Shown piece by piece: positions 15,539-24,235 of a stretch of 25,768 bases of DNA. The notes under the pieces were generated by a model. It saw only the letters and a list, made by a program, of their open reading frames with translations, did not search any database and was not told where the DNA came from. Both the position numbers and the translations under genes were made by a program. The stretch's first letter is position 1; each line of letters starts with the position of its first letter. This DNA comes from Cellvibrionales bacterium UBA2618 (GTDB lineage: Bacteria > Pseudomonadota > Gammaproteobacteria > Pseudomonadales > Porticoccaceae): positions 19,156 through 44,923 of the forward strand of contig DDJS01000102.1 in assembly GCA_002339165.1 (NCBI GenBank), given 5' to 3'.

Positions 15539-16480
15539 CTAGCGGATAGTGCGATGGATATACGTGGAGGGGTCGACCGTGCGGCCATTTTTATACACTT
15601 CAAAATGCACATGGGGGCCTGTAGAGCGTCCCGTACTGCCCATTTTTGCAATCACTTCGCCTTTTTTGACGATGGCGCCGAGCTTGGCCATATTTTCTTT
15701 GTTGTGGGCATAACGGGTCACATAACCGTCACTGTGGTTAACTTCGACCATCTGCCCATAACCACTGCGGGTGCCCGACCAAGTTACCACTCCAGAGGCA
15801 ACGGCAATTACAGAAGAGCCCTCCCGTCCAGCGAAATCGACCCCGTTGTGCCAGCGTTGCTTACCGTGAAACGGATCGGTTCGCATACCGTATTCAGACG
15901 ACAGCCAGCCCTTCAATATCGGCCGTCCAGCAACCGTACTCTCAGTTTTGAGTCGGTTATCCGCCATCATTGACTGCAACACATTGAGTTGCGCCTCGCG
16001 GTCGCTCAGGCTGTTGTCCATCGACGCAAAGAGCATTTTTAACTCGTCCTGGGACGACATCGAGCGAGTCACTTCAGCATCCAGTCGTTCATCGGGACCC
16101 CCAAGCCCAGCAGACCGAGAAAAGTCAAACTCGCCCTCTTGCAAACTGGCGATCTGAGTCAACTGTTCGCCCAACGCATCGAGTCTGACTAGCCGCGAGC
16201 GCATCTGCGCCAGCTTGACCGTCATCGCCGACAGCGTCGCCTCAACTTGGTCGCGGCCGGCATCGACCTCAGAGCGCTGAACAACGATTTGCTCGCGCAT
16301 TTCACCAACGGTATTTTCAAACAACAATTCCCAGCGACCATCGGCGATTTTAACCCCTAACAAGGTTCCCGCCGCCACTGGAATCCCCAACAATAACACC
16401 GACAACAACCCCTTTGCCCAACTGTTCAAAGTGATCGAGCGCGTTTTTTCTGCGCGGTTATTAATGATGATAATTTTCAC
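15539..16480 (-). CDS. Membrane-anchored M23 family metallopeptidase (LytM-type)
   Basis: This is a predicted periplasmic peptidase or regulator acting on peptidoglycan peptides. The protein has 313 residues. A short cytoplasmic start is followed by one membrane anchor at about 24-43, a coiled-coil-like helical region at about 55-175, and an M23 domain at about 190-305. Zinc and catalytic residues appear intact: His211 and Asp215 (HNGVDFAG), His259 (YAHN), His290 and His292 (HVHFEV). An active enzyme is therefore likely, rather than an EnvC/NlpD-like activator that has lost its ligands. The start is GTG with a poor ribosome-binding site. It lies 23 bases after lpxC in the position where Pseudomonas has PA4404 and enterics have secM. 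Confidence 0.9.
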   Translation of the reverse strand: MKIIIINNRAEKTRSITLNSWAKGLLSVLLLGIPVAAGTLLGVKIADGRWELLFENTVGEMREQIVVQRSEVDAGRDQVEATLSAMTVKLAQMRSRLVRLDALGEQLTQIASLQEGEFDFSRSAGLGGPDERLDAEVTRSMSSQDELKMLFASMDNSLSDREAQLNVLQSMMADNRLKTESTVAGRPILKGWLSSEYGMRTDPFHGKQRWHNGVDFAGREGSSVIAVASGVVTWSGTRSGYGQMVEVNHSDGYVTRYAHNKENMAKLGAIVKKGEVIAKMGSTGRSTGPHVHFEVYKNGRTVDPSTYIHRTIR

Positions 16481-16503
16481 AAAAAAATCAGACCCTTGGT
16501 ATT

Positions 16504-17409
16504 TTAATTAGCCGCGCTATAGGCAATGGGAACATCCTCTGGGTTGTCTACAAAGGTGACGTACTCCCAAGCATCCTCCTGAGCCATCAACGCGCGTATC
16601 GACGCGTTATTGAGACCATGCCCTGATTTGTGTGCGTCGAATTCACAGATCAAACTGTTGCCCAGCAAATACAGGTCGCCAATCGCGTCGAGAATCTTAT
16701 GCTTTACGAATTCATCATGGTAACGCAAACCACCCTTATTGAGGATTGCATGTTCATCGACCACGATGGCATTCTCTAAGCTACCGCCGCGCGCCAAGCC
16801 CATAGACTTCATTTGTTCGTATTCATGCATAAACCCGAAGGTTCGAGCACGACTAACCTCTTTAACAAAGGAAGCGCTTGAAAAATTGACCGTGGCATTC
16901 ATAGTTTGCTGCGCAAACACAGGGTGATCAAAGTCGATCGAAAAATTGACCTTAAAACCATCGAAGGGTTTGAAGCACGCCCGCTTACCCTCTTGCTCGA
17001 CGGTCACCGTTTTTTTCACACGGACAAACTTCTTCGCAGCGTCCTGCTCTCGGATACCGGCGGACTGCATTAGAAAAACAAAGGGCGCGGCACTGCCATC
17101 CATAATCGGGATCTCCGCTGCGGACACATCGACGCGAGCGTTATCAATTCCAAGGCCCGCCAACGCCGACAACAAATGTTCGACCGTCGACACCCGAACG
17201 TTGCCGTTAAGGAGCGTTGTTGAGAGCATGGTATCACCAACATTTTCAGCCTGCGCACGCACTTCCACACAGGGATCGAGGTCGGTTCGCACAAATACGA
17301 TGCCTGTATCTGGCTGTGCAGGATGCAAAGTCAAATAGACCTTGTCTCCGGTGTGCATGCCAACGCCAGAGGCGTGTATGGTATTATTGAGCGTTCGCTG
17401 CCTGATCAT
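16504..17409 (-). CDS. lpxC: UDP-3-O-acyl-N-acetylglucosamine deacetylase LpxC
   Basis: LpxC is the zinc deacetylase that commits precursor to lipid A synthesis. The protein has 301 residues (E. coli 305). Zinc ligands are His78 (STVEHLLSALAGLGIDN), His237 and Asp241 (HKILDAIGDLYLLG). The catalytic base is Glu77, and His264 (HKSGHGLNN) is in place. This confirms a Gram-negative outer membrane with lipid A. The ATG has no good ribosome-binding site within the usual distance, as if translation were low or structured. It follows ftsZ after a 115-base gap containing a strong hairpin. Confidence 0.97.
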   Translation of the reverse strand: MIRQRTLNNTIHASGVGMHTGDKVYLTLHPAQPDTGIVFVRTDLDPCVEVRAQAENVGDTMLSTTLLNGNVRVSTVEHLLSALAGLGIDNARVDVSAAEIPIMDGSAAPFVFLMQSAGIREQDAAKKFVRVKKTVTVEQEGKRACFKPFDGFKVNFSIDFDHPVFAQQTMNATVNFSSASFVKEVSRARTFGFMHEYEQMKSMGLARGGSLENAIVVDEHAILNKGGLRYHDEFVKHKILDAIGDLYLLGNSLICEFDAHKSGHGLNNASIRALMAQEDAWEYVTFVDNPEDVPIAYSAAN

Positions 17410-17451
17410 GCTGTGAAAACCGTAAGTACCTTTTTAGAAGTTTATCAGACC

Positions 17452-17502
17452 TGCACTCGGCCGCCAAGGTGTTTAAATAAGGGGCGGCGGCGGCCGAGGG
17501 CA
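17452..17502 (-). repeat. Long GC-rich inverted repeat between ftsZ and lpxC
   Basis: Bases 17456-17465 and 17489-17498 are perfectly complementary over 10 GC-rich bp. After one mismatch, three more pairs form (17452-17454 with 17500-17502), giving 13 of 14 paired around a 23-base loop. No U-run follows on the minus strand, so it is unlikely to be a simple terminator. It may be an RNA processing or stability element that separates ftsZ and lpxC expression. A smaller hairpin with an AAAA loop sits nearer the ftsZ stop. Confidence 0.6.
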
Positions 17503-17524
17503 CTAGGCGTTTTCGTCTACGGGG

Positions 17525-18694
17525 TTAATCGGCCTGCTTTCTAAGGAACGCCGGAACATCCAAAAAATCCATTTCAGGATCAACTTGGACGTCCAATTTT
17601 TGCGCTGCGGAACCATTTTTGACCGAGGTTTTACGGCGCGTTATTGCCGGTTGATTGTCGAGGCTTTTGTAATCAATGGCGCCATTATTTTTACGCGCCG
17701 TGTTATCAATCACACTACGTGGCCCAGTTTTTACCGATTGATTTTGCAAACCAGTCGCCACTACAGTCACCCGCAGTTGATCGGCCATTTCAGCGTCAAA
17801 CACACTGCCGACGATAATCGTCGCATTTTCATCGGAAAACTCTCGAATGGTGTCACCCACCTCCGCAAATTCGCCGAGGGTCAAGTCATAACCACTGGTG
17901 ATATTGACCAGTATGCCTTTGGCGCCCTGCAGATTAATATCCTCTAGCAGCGGGCAGCGAATCGCCCCCTCAGCAGCAATCAAGGCGCGACCTTCGCCCG
18001 TGCCTTCACCAGTGCCCATCATCGCCATACCCATTTCCGCCATAATGGTTCGAACATCGGCAAAATCGACATTGATCAGACCGTCCAACAAAATCAAATC
18101 GGTAATCCCCTGCACCGCGCCAAATAAGACGTCATTCGCCTGTTTAAAGGCATTGATCACGGTCATATCTTTACCCAGCACCTGCAATAGTTTTTCGTTG
18201 GGCACGATAATTAACGAATCCACACGATCCTTTAACTGCGCAATTCCCTCATCGGCAATTGCCATCCGTTTTTTACCCTCAAACGAAAAGGGTCGAGTCA
18301 CCACACCTACCGTCAAAATCCCCATCTGTTTGGCAACTTCGGCAATCACTGGTGCGCCGCCAGTACCGGTGCCACCACCCATTCCTGCAGTAATAAACAC
18401 CATGTCGGCACCTTCGAGAGCGTGAGCGATCCGATCCTTGTCCTCCAATGCAGCCTGTCGACCCACTTCCGGGTTGGCACCTGCACCCAACCCTTTAGTT
18501 AAGGTCTGGCCGAGCTGCAGAATTGTTGCATCCTCCAACCCACTCAGTGATTGGGCGTCAGTATTGGCGCAGATAAAATCGACGCCATCGATATTGCTCT
18601 GCATCATATGTCGCACCGCATTACCGCCACCGCCGCCCACGCCGACCACCTTGATTTCCGCATTTTTCGGAATACTATCAACCAATTCAAACAT
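17525..18694 (-). CDS. ftsZ: Cell division GTPase FtsZ
   Basis: FtsZ is the tubulin homologue that polymerises into the Z ring. The protein has 389 residues. The tubulin signature GGGTGTGG is at 106-113, with GVGGGGGNAV near 18-27 and the synergy loop NVDFADVRTIM near 207. The C-terminal FtsA/ZipA-binding peptide DFLDVPAFLRKQAD ends the protein after a variable linker. The ATG follows a GGGGA ribosome-binding site. It is 54 bases downstream of ftsA. A 5-bp dyad (GTGAT/ATCAC, 18736-18749) lies at the ftsA stop. The protein is ordinary for its family. Confidence 0.98.
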   Translation of the reverse strand: MFELVDSIPKNAEIKVVGVGGGGGNAVRHMMQSNIDGVDFICANTDAQSLSGLEDATILQLGQTLTKGLGAGANPEVGRQAALEDKDRIAHALEGADMVFITAGMGGGTGTGGAPVIAEVAKQMGILTVGVVTRPFSFEGKKRMAIADEGIAQLKDRVDSLIIVPNEKLLQVLGKDMTVINAFKQANDVLFGAVQGITDLILLDGLINVDFADVRTIMAEMGMAMMGTGEGTGEGRALIAAEGAIRCPLLEDINLQGAKGILVNITSGYDLTLGEFAEVGDTIREFSDENATIIVGSVFDAEMADQLRVTVVATGLQNQSVKTGPRSVIDNTARKNNGAIDYKSLDNQPAITRRKTSVKNGSAAQKLDVQVDPEMDFLDVPAFLRKQAD

Positions 18695-18748
18695 AACTAT
18701 CCCCTTTTCACGCCGCTAAATTAAAATACTTTGTTGTGATCTGAATCA

Positions 18749-19984
18749 CTACAGACCACCCTGAAACCATCCCTTGATATTGTCGATCAACCCCTTGCTA
18801 ACGACTTCGCCAGCTTGGGCCTCCTGCAATTTGATGAGCTCGAGCCGACCAAAATGTAGCAACCCGACGCCCGTTGAATAAATTGGGTTGTTGACGATAT
18901 CTGACAACCCCTTAACATTGACCGGAGAACCCACACGAACTGGCACATGGAAAATTTCTTCGGCTAATTCGATAACACCCTCCATCTTCGAAGTCCCCCC
19001 GGTCAAGACAATGCCGGCGGCTAAGAGCTCTTCAAAACCGCTGCGCCGTAAATCCTCCTGAACCAGCGTAAACAATTCCTCGTAGCGCGGTTCGACAACC
19101 TCAGCCAGCAATTGACGCGACATATCACGGGGCTGCCGATCGCCAACGCTGGGCACCTTGACGGTTTCTTCCGGCCTCGCCAATTTCGCCAGAGCACAGG
19201 CATATTTAACTTTTAATTCCTCGGCATGCGCGGTCGGTGTGCGCAACGCCATAGCAATATCATTGGTTACCTGGTCGCCGGCAATTGGAATGACGCCGGT
19301 ATGGCGAATCGCACCCTCGGTAAATACTGCAATGTCGGATGTGCCACCGCCAATATCTACCAGCGCCACACCGAGATGTTTTTCGTCTTCGGTCAGCACT
19401 GCGTAGCTTGATGCCAATTGTTCTAAAATGACGTCGTCGACTTCTAGGCTACAACGGCGAATACATTTTTTTATGTTTTGACCCGCATTTGCGGCGCAAG
19501 TAACGAGATGCACCTTGGCCTCCAGACGAACGCCCGACATGCCTTTTGGCTGCTGCACACCCTCTTGATCATCAATAATAAATTCCTGCGGTAGCACGTG
19601 CAGAATTTCTTGATCGGCGGGAATCGCAACGGCACGCGCTGCATCCATAACACGCTCTACATCCAGGTGTTGCACTTCGCGGTCGCGTATGGCGACAATG
19701 CCATGGGAATTAAGACTGCGTATGTGATTACCCGCGATACCGACGTAAACCGAATGAATCGAACAACCTGCCATCAATTCAGCTTCTTCGATAGCACGCT
19801 GTATGGCGTTCACCGTCGACTCGATATTGACCACAACGCCCTTCTTAAGCCCAGTCGAGGGGTGCATACCAGTACCAATAATTTCCAGATCACCATTGCT
19901 GGCAATGGCACCTACGATGGCGACGACTTTTGAGGTGCCAATATCTAAACCGACAATCATATTTTGTTCGTTAGCGCTTGTCAT
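18749..19984 (-). CDS. ftsA: Cell division protein FtsA
   Basis: FtsA is the actin-like protein that tethers FtsZ to the inner membrane and recruits the divisome. The protein has 411 residues. ATP-binding elements are DIGTSK (14-19), ALVDIGGGTSDIAVF and GIVLTGGTSKMEG. The C-terminal amphipathic membrane helix is LIDNIKGWFQGGL. The start has an AGAGGGCAGG-type ribosome-binding site and lies 22 bases after the ftsQ stop, so the two are in one transcript. Confidence 0.97.
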   Translation of the reverse strand: MTSANEQNMIVGLDIGTSKVVAIVGAIASNGDLEIIGTGMHPSTGLKKGVVVNIESTVNAIQRAIEEAELMAGCSIHSVYVGIAGNHIRSLNSHGIVAIRDREVQHLDVERVMDAARAVAIPADQEILHVLPQEFIIDDQEGVQQPKGMSGVRLEAKVHLVTCAANAGQNIKKCIRRCSLEVDDVILEQLASSYAVLTEDEKHLGVALVDIGGGTSDIAVFTEGAIRHTGVIPIAGDQVTNDIAMALRTPTAHAEELKVKYACALAKLARPEETVKVPSVGDRQPRDMSRQLLAEVVEPRYEELFTLVQEDLRRSGFEELLAAGIVLTGGTSKMEGVIELAEEIFHVPVRVGSPVNVKGLSDIVNNPIYSTGVGLLHFGRLELIKLQEAQAGEVVSKGLIDNIKGWFQGGL

Positions 19985-20006
19985 AACCTGCCCTCTCTAT
20001 ATACCG

Positions 20007-20816
20007 TCATCCGCGTCTATTACTAGCGGTTACGCTAATAACCGCCGGCTGTTGTGCCGACGCTGTTTGATCTTTCCAAGCCACTGCAAACCCGTTCGGA
20101 TATCGCAAGTCTACGTTCTCGATCAAGCTCGACTGATCACGTAAACCCAATGTCCAAACCTGCCCAAAACGGCGTAACTTCGGCAATAACTGATCGCGCC
20201 CTAAAAACAACCTGAAGTTAGCTGTAGTCTGAAGTTGCCAAGCGCCGGCAGCGTCGTATTCGAGGCTGACAATGCGCAAGCCAGTTGCCGATAACTGCTG
20301 ATTAAAGCGTTGATAGTGACCCATCATCTTTTCCGATGTCGCCAAGTTCGATTGCAATACCGGCAGCGTTTCTAGGCGTATTCCGCTCGGATTGTCTAAC
20401 TGTTTACCACGATGATTCAAAAATCCGCTATCGCCCCATCGGGCGATAGGGATTTCTTCGATGACATCGACCTGCAGGGTGGTTGGCCATTGACGCCATA
20501 TACTGACCTGATCGACCCAAGGATGACCTTCAATTTCGCGCTGCAACCCCTTGAGGTCGACCGACAAAAATCCAACTTGTAAATGGTCACGCAACAGCTC
20601 AGTCAACTCGCGTTTGTGCAAGTATTGAAAGTCACCACTGATCATGACGTTAGTCAGTGGGCGATCAAAACTGTGGTATATGAAGCCACCCAGAACCAAA
20701 CTAGCCACTCCGGCAGTTGCCAGTAAACCCCGCTTCAAACGCCGAGCAATGAGCTGCGCTGGACCACTTACGATTGCGGCTTTTGATTTAGCCCCGCGCC
20801 GCCGAGTAATGGTCAT
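20007..20816 (-). CDS. ftsQ: Cell division protein FtsQ
   Basis: FtsQ is a bitopic inner-membrane protein that links early and late divisome proteins. The protein has 269 residues. A basic cytoplasmic tail is followed by one membrane helix (about 30-47), a POTRA domain (about 53-123) containing HPWVDQVSIWRQWPTTLQV and EEIPIARWGD, and a periplasmic FtsQ domain with VDLRYPNGFAVAW. The ATG overlaps the ddl stop codon (ATGA), so translation is coupled. Confidence 0.95.
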   Translation of the reverse strand: MTITRRRGAKSKAAIVSGPAQLIARRLKRGLLATAGVASLVLGGFIYHSFDRPLTNVMISGDFQYLHKRELTELLRDHLQVGFLSVDLKGLQREIEGHPWVDQVSIWRQWPTTLQVDVIEEIPIARWGDSGFLNHRGKQLDNPSGIRLETLPVLQSNLATSEKMMGHYQRFNQQLSATGLRIVSLEYDAAGAWQLQTTANFRLFLGRDQLLPKLRRFGQVWTLGLRDQSSLIENVDLRYPNGFAVAWKDQTASAQQPAVISVTASNRRG

Positions 20817-21733
20817 GACAGCGATGCCTGTAAAATGTTGACGATGAGTTGGTCAAAACTGACACCCGCCGCCGCCGCCGCCTTGGGTACTAGGCTTTGG
20901 TCAGTCATCCCAGGTACGGTATTAACCTCTAACAACTGGAATTCACCGCGCTTATCGGCCATCACATCAACCCGCCCCCAACCGCGACAATCGAGACTGG
21001 TAAAAGCCGCCAAACAGAGTTCGCCAAGGCGTTGTTCACGCGCGCTGGATAGGCCGCTGGGGCAAAAATATTCGGTCTCAGTGGAATTGTATTTGGCTTG
21101 ATAGTCATAAAACACGCCACCGGTGGTGATGCGAATTGCAGGGAGTATGCTGCCGGCTACGATGGCCACTGTATACTCCGCGCCGACTAATCTTCGCTCG
21201 GCGATGACCTCGCTATCCAAATCTGCCGCGCGACGCCATGCGCTCTCGAGTTGGTCGACGCTGTCGACCCGACTCATGCCGATACTCGAGCCCTCCCGCG
21301 AGGGTTTAACCATCACACTGCCGCCGAGTGACGACAACACTGCGAACCAATCCGAATGCGCGTCCAAGGCGACAAAATCGGCGGTAGGCAAGCCCAACCC
21401 ACGCCATAGACGCTTACAGCGCAATTTATCCATCGCCAACGCAGACGCCAAGACACCGCTGCCCGTGTAAGGCAAGCGTAAATATTCCAGTGCCCCTTGA
21501 AGGGTGCCATCCTCGCCTCCCGGGCCATGCAGCGCAATAAACACTCGGTCGAGCTGGTGGCGCTGCAACTGTTCGATGAGATCATCACCGGCATCGATCG
21601 GGCAGCTGTCAATCGACAAGCGCTGCAGTGCATTGGCAATAGCCAAGCCACTCGCCAATGACACCTCTCGCTCAGACGATTGGCCGCCGTAAAGCAGCCC
21701 GACTCGACCCATTGTGCTGACGTCAGAACTCAT
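20813..21733 (-). CDS. ddl: D-alanine--D-alanine ligase
   Basis: Ddl joins two D-alanines for the muropeptide stem. The protein has 306 residues, the same as E. coli DdlB. ATP-grasp motifs include GGQSSEREVS (16-25), LHGPGGEDGTLQG, VKPSREGSSIGM and the metal-binding EVNTVPGMTDQS. The Tyr/Ser region near the specificity loop reads as a D-Ala-D-Ala enzyme; I saw no sign of a D-lactate type. It overlaps both murC and ftsQ by four bases. murB, present at this point in some genomes, is absent. Confidence 0.96.
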   Translation of the reverse strand: MSSDVSTMGRVGLLYGGQSSEREVSLASGLAIANALQRLSIDSCPIDAGDDLIEQLQRHQLDRVFIALHGPGGEDGTLQGALEYLRLPYTGSGVLASALAMDKLRCKRLWRGLGLPTADFVALDAHSDWFAVLSSLGGSVMVKPSREGSSIGMSRVDSVDQLESAWRRAADLDSEVIAERRLVGAEYTVAIVAGSILPAIRITTGGVFYDYQAKYNSTETEYFCPSGLSSAREQRLGELCLAAFTSLDCRGWGRVDVMADKRGEFQLLEVNTVPGMTDQSLVPKAAAAAGVSFDQLIVNILQASLS

Positions 21734-23157
21734 GACTTGAACCCGCCTGTCGATTGCAACATGGCGACCAACTGGCTCACGCTCCCCGCTCCCTGAGTCA
21801 GCACCATGTCGTCATCGCGAACCAAATCATTGAGCAAAATAGGTACAATCTCGATGTGCTCGACATAAATTGGCTTTAGGGTGCTGCAATTATCGATACT
21901 GATACACAGGTTTTGGCTGCTAATACCCGGAATTTCAGCCTCCCCCGCAGGATACACATCCAGCAATAACAACTCGTCGACTTGGGATAACACCTGCACG
22001 AAATCGTCATAAAAATCCCGCGTACGGCTGAAGCGATGAGGTTGAAAAACCATCACCAGCCGCTTGCCCGGCCAACCATCACGTACTGCCTGAATGGTGG
22101 CTCTTACCTCGGTTGGGTGATGGCCATAATCGTCGACCAACAGGGCCTTACCCGCCTTGACCGCATAGTTGCCGAGCATTTCAAAACGTCTACTAACCCC
22201 GGTAAATTTCTTTAAACCATCGACAATCGAGGCGTCGGCGACGCCTTCGTCGGTTGCCACGGCAACCGCTGCCGCTGCATTTAAGGCGTTGTGGCGGCCC
22301 GGAATATGCATTTCAATCGCCAGTGGATCATGGCCGTCCGGCCGATCGACGACAAATGAGCAGTGTTCGTGACAGGTCACTAGTTCACGTATTCGATATC
22401 CGGCATCGACGTTAAAACCATAGGTCAATAGCGGGCGCGACACCTCCGTCAACATGCTTCGAATGACCAGATCATCGAGACATAGCACCGCCAGACCATA
22501 AAATGGCAGGTTGTGTAAAAATTCGATATAAGTCTTTTTCAATTTTTCGAAGTCGTAATCATAGGTCTCCATATGATCCGCTTCGATATTCGTTACGACT
22601 GCTACCATAGGTTGCAAATGCAAAAACGACGCATCGCTCTCATCGGCCTCGGCAACCAAATATTTACTCGCTCCCAATTTAGCATTGGTGTCGGCGCTAT
22701 TCACTCGCCCACCGATAACGAAAGTTGGATCGCGCCCATCCTCGGCAAAGATAGCTGTAATCAAACTGGTGGTCGTGGTTTTACCGTGAGTTCCTGCGAC
22801 GGCGATACCATGCCGGTAACGCATCAACTCAGCGAGCATTTCAGCGCGCCTTACCACCGGGATTCCGGTGGCATGGGCGCGCTTGATTTCAACGTTATCA
22901 ACACCGACTGCCGACGAATTAACGACCACATCTGCGCCATCGATATTGCTTTCACTGTGACCGTAAAAAATTTCAACGCCGCCCGCAGCCAACCGCGTAA
23001 TGCTGGAATTATGTCCGATGTCGGAACCTGAAATGGTATACCCCTGATTGAGCAGCACCTCGGCAATCCCACACATACCGCTGCCGCCAATACCGACAAA
23101 GTGAATACGTTTGATGCGCCGCATATCAGGCGGCTGGAGAAAATCATGTTGCGGCAT
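21730..23157 (-). CDS. murC: UDP-N-acetylmuramate--L-alanine ligase MurC
   Basis: MurC adds L-alanine to UDP-MurNAc, the first stem residue. The protein has 475 residues from the chosen start. The N-terminal nucleotide motif GIGGSG (22-27) is followed by the ATP-binding GTHGKT (122-127), EADESDASF, HNALNAAAA and the C-terminal DDYGHHPTEV. I chose the ATG at 23157, which has GGAG seven bases upstream and overlaps the end of murG by 14 bases. The open frame up to 23226 runs inside murG and is not needed. Confidence 0.97.
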   Translation of the reverse strand: MPQHDFLQPPDMRRIKRIHFVGIGGSGMCGIAEVLLNQGYTISGSDIGHNSSITRLAAGGVEIFYGHSESNIDGADVVVNSSAVGVDNVEIKRAHATGIPVVRRAEMLAELMRYRHGIAVAGTHGKTTTTSLITAIFAEDGRDPTFVIGGRVNSADTNAKLGASKYLVAEADESDASFLHLQPMVAVVTNIEADHMETYDYDFEKLKKTYIEFLHNLPFYGLAVLCLDDLVIRSMLTEVSRPLLTYGFNVDAGYRIRELVTCHEHCSFVVDRPDGHDPLAIEMHIPGRHNALNAAAAVAVATDEGVADASIVDGLKKFTGVSRRFEMLGNYAVKAGKALLVDDYGHHPTEVRATIQAVRDGWPGKRLVMVFQPHRFSRTRDFYDDFVQVLSQVDELLLLDVYPAGEAEIPGISSQNLCISIDNCSTLKPIYVEHIEIVPILLNDLVRDDDMVLTQGAGSVSQLVAMLQSTGGFKS

Positions 23158-24235
23158 GAAAGTACTCCATACAGGTGTCTGCAACGGTTTCTGCCGCTCG
23201 ACTTTGGCCCAGTGAGCGCGCTGCAATAGCCATGGCCATGCACTTTTTAGGATCGCCAGTCAACTCACCGATCAACGCGCTCAGCGCCTCGGCATTAAGG
23301 TCTGCTTGCTGATAGAGCAAGGCACCACCGCGATCAACTAGCCATTTTGCATTGGCGGTTTGGTGGTCGTCGATCGCGTGCGGATAAGGAATGAGAATCG
23401 CGCCGAGGCCCGCGCTGGTCAATTCGGCCACTGTCAGCGCGCCGGCGCGACAAATCACTAAGTCAGCCGCTCCATAGGCCTCTTTCATGCTGTCGATAAA
23501 CGGTACCACACGCGCCTCGACATCGAGCGAGGCATAAATCGTTCGGGTGAGTTCATCATGTGCACGTCCGGCCTGATGAATCACTTGGGGACGCTGCTGC
23601 TGGGGCAAAAGCGCGAGCGCTTCTGGAACCAGTTCGTTGATCGCTTGTGCTCCGCGACTGCCGCCTAGCACAAGTAGTTTAGCCGGCCCAGAGGACGTTG
23701 CCAGACGCTGTTGCGGAATCTCCAAATCAATGATTTCTCGGCGCACCGGATTGCCGCACCAAAGCGCTCCGGGTAAGGTATCTGCAAATCCTTCCATCAC
23801 CCGACTGGCAAATCGACTGACAATACGATTGGTGGTGCCAGCGATAGCATTTTGTTCGTGCACCACGATGGGAATACCTTTAATCCGGGCCGCAACAGCG
23901 CCGGGACCCGACGCAAAACCGCCCATACCGAGCACCACGCGGGGTTTAAACTCATCGATCACTCGCAGTGCTTGGGCGATTGATCGCCACAGCAACATCG
24001 GTGCGCGGAACACAGCTGTCAAACCGCGACCACGAACTCCCTCGATATCGATAAAGTGCAAAGTAATTTTTTGCGCCGGCACCAATTCGGCTTCTATTCC
24101 CTTGCGAGTACCGAGCCACGCGACAGAGGCACCAGAGGCCCGCAGGCACTCGGCCACCGCCAGCGCAGGGAATACGTGACCACCCGTGCCACCGGCCATT
24201 ATGAGCACGCGGGCTGCGGCGTTATTTGGCACCAT
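23144..24235 (-). CDS. murG: Lipid II synthase MurG (GlcNAc transferase)
   Basis: MurG transfers GlcNAc from UDP-GlcNAc to lipid I at the inner face of the membrane, making lipid II. The protein has 363 residues. The N-terminal glycine loop GGTGGHVFP is at 15-23, followed by GMGGFASGPG, HEQNAIAGTTNR (126-137), GGSRGAQAINE and the sugar-nucleotide site RAGALTVAE with PYPHAIDDHQ. The ATG follows an excellent AAAGGAGG ribosome-binding site and overlaps the end of ftsW by 14 bases. Confidence 0.97.
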   Translation of the reverse strand: MVPNNAAARVLIMAGGTGGHVFPALAVAECLRASGASVAWLGTRKGIEAELVPAQKITLHFIDIEGVRGRGLTAVFRAPMLLWRSIAQALRVIDEFKPRVVLGMGGFASGPGAVAARIKGIPIVVHEQNAIAGTTNRIVSRFASRVMEGFADTLPGALWCGNPVRREIIDLEIPQQRLATSSGPAKLLVLGGSRGAQAINELVPEALALLPQQQRPQVIHQAGRAHDELTRTIYASLDVEARVVPFIDSMKEAYGAADLVICRAGALTVAELTSAGLGAILIPYPHAIDDHQTANAKWLVDRGGALLYQQADLNAEALSALIGELTGDPKKCMAMAIAARSLGQSRAAETVADTCMEYFHAAT

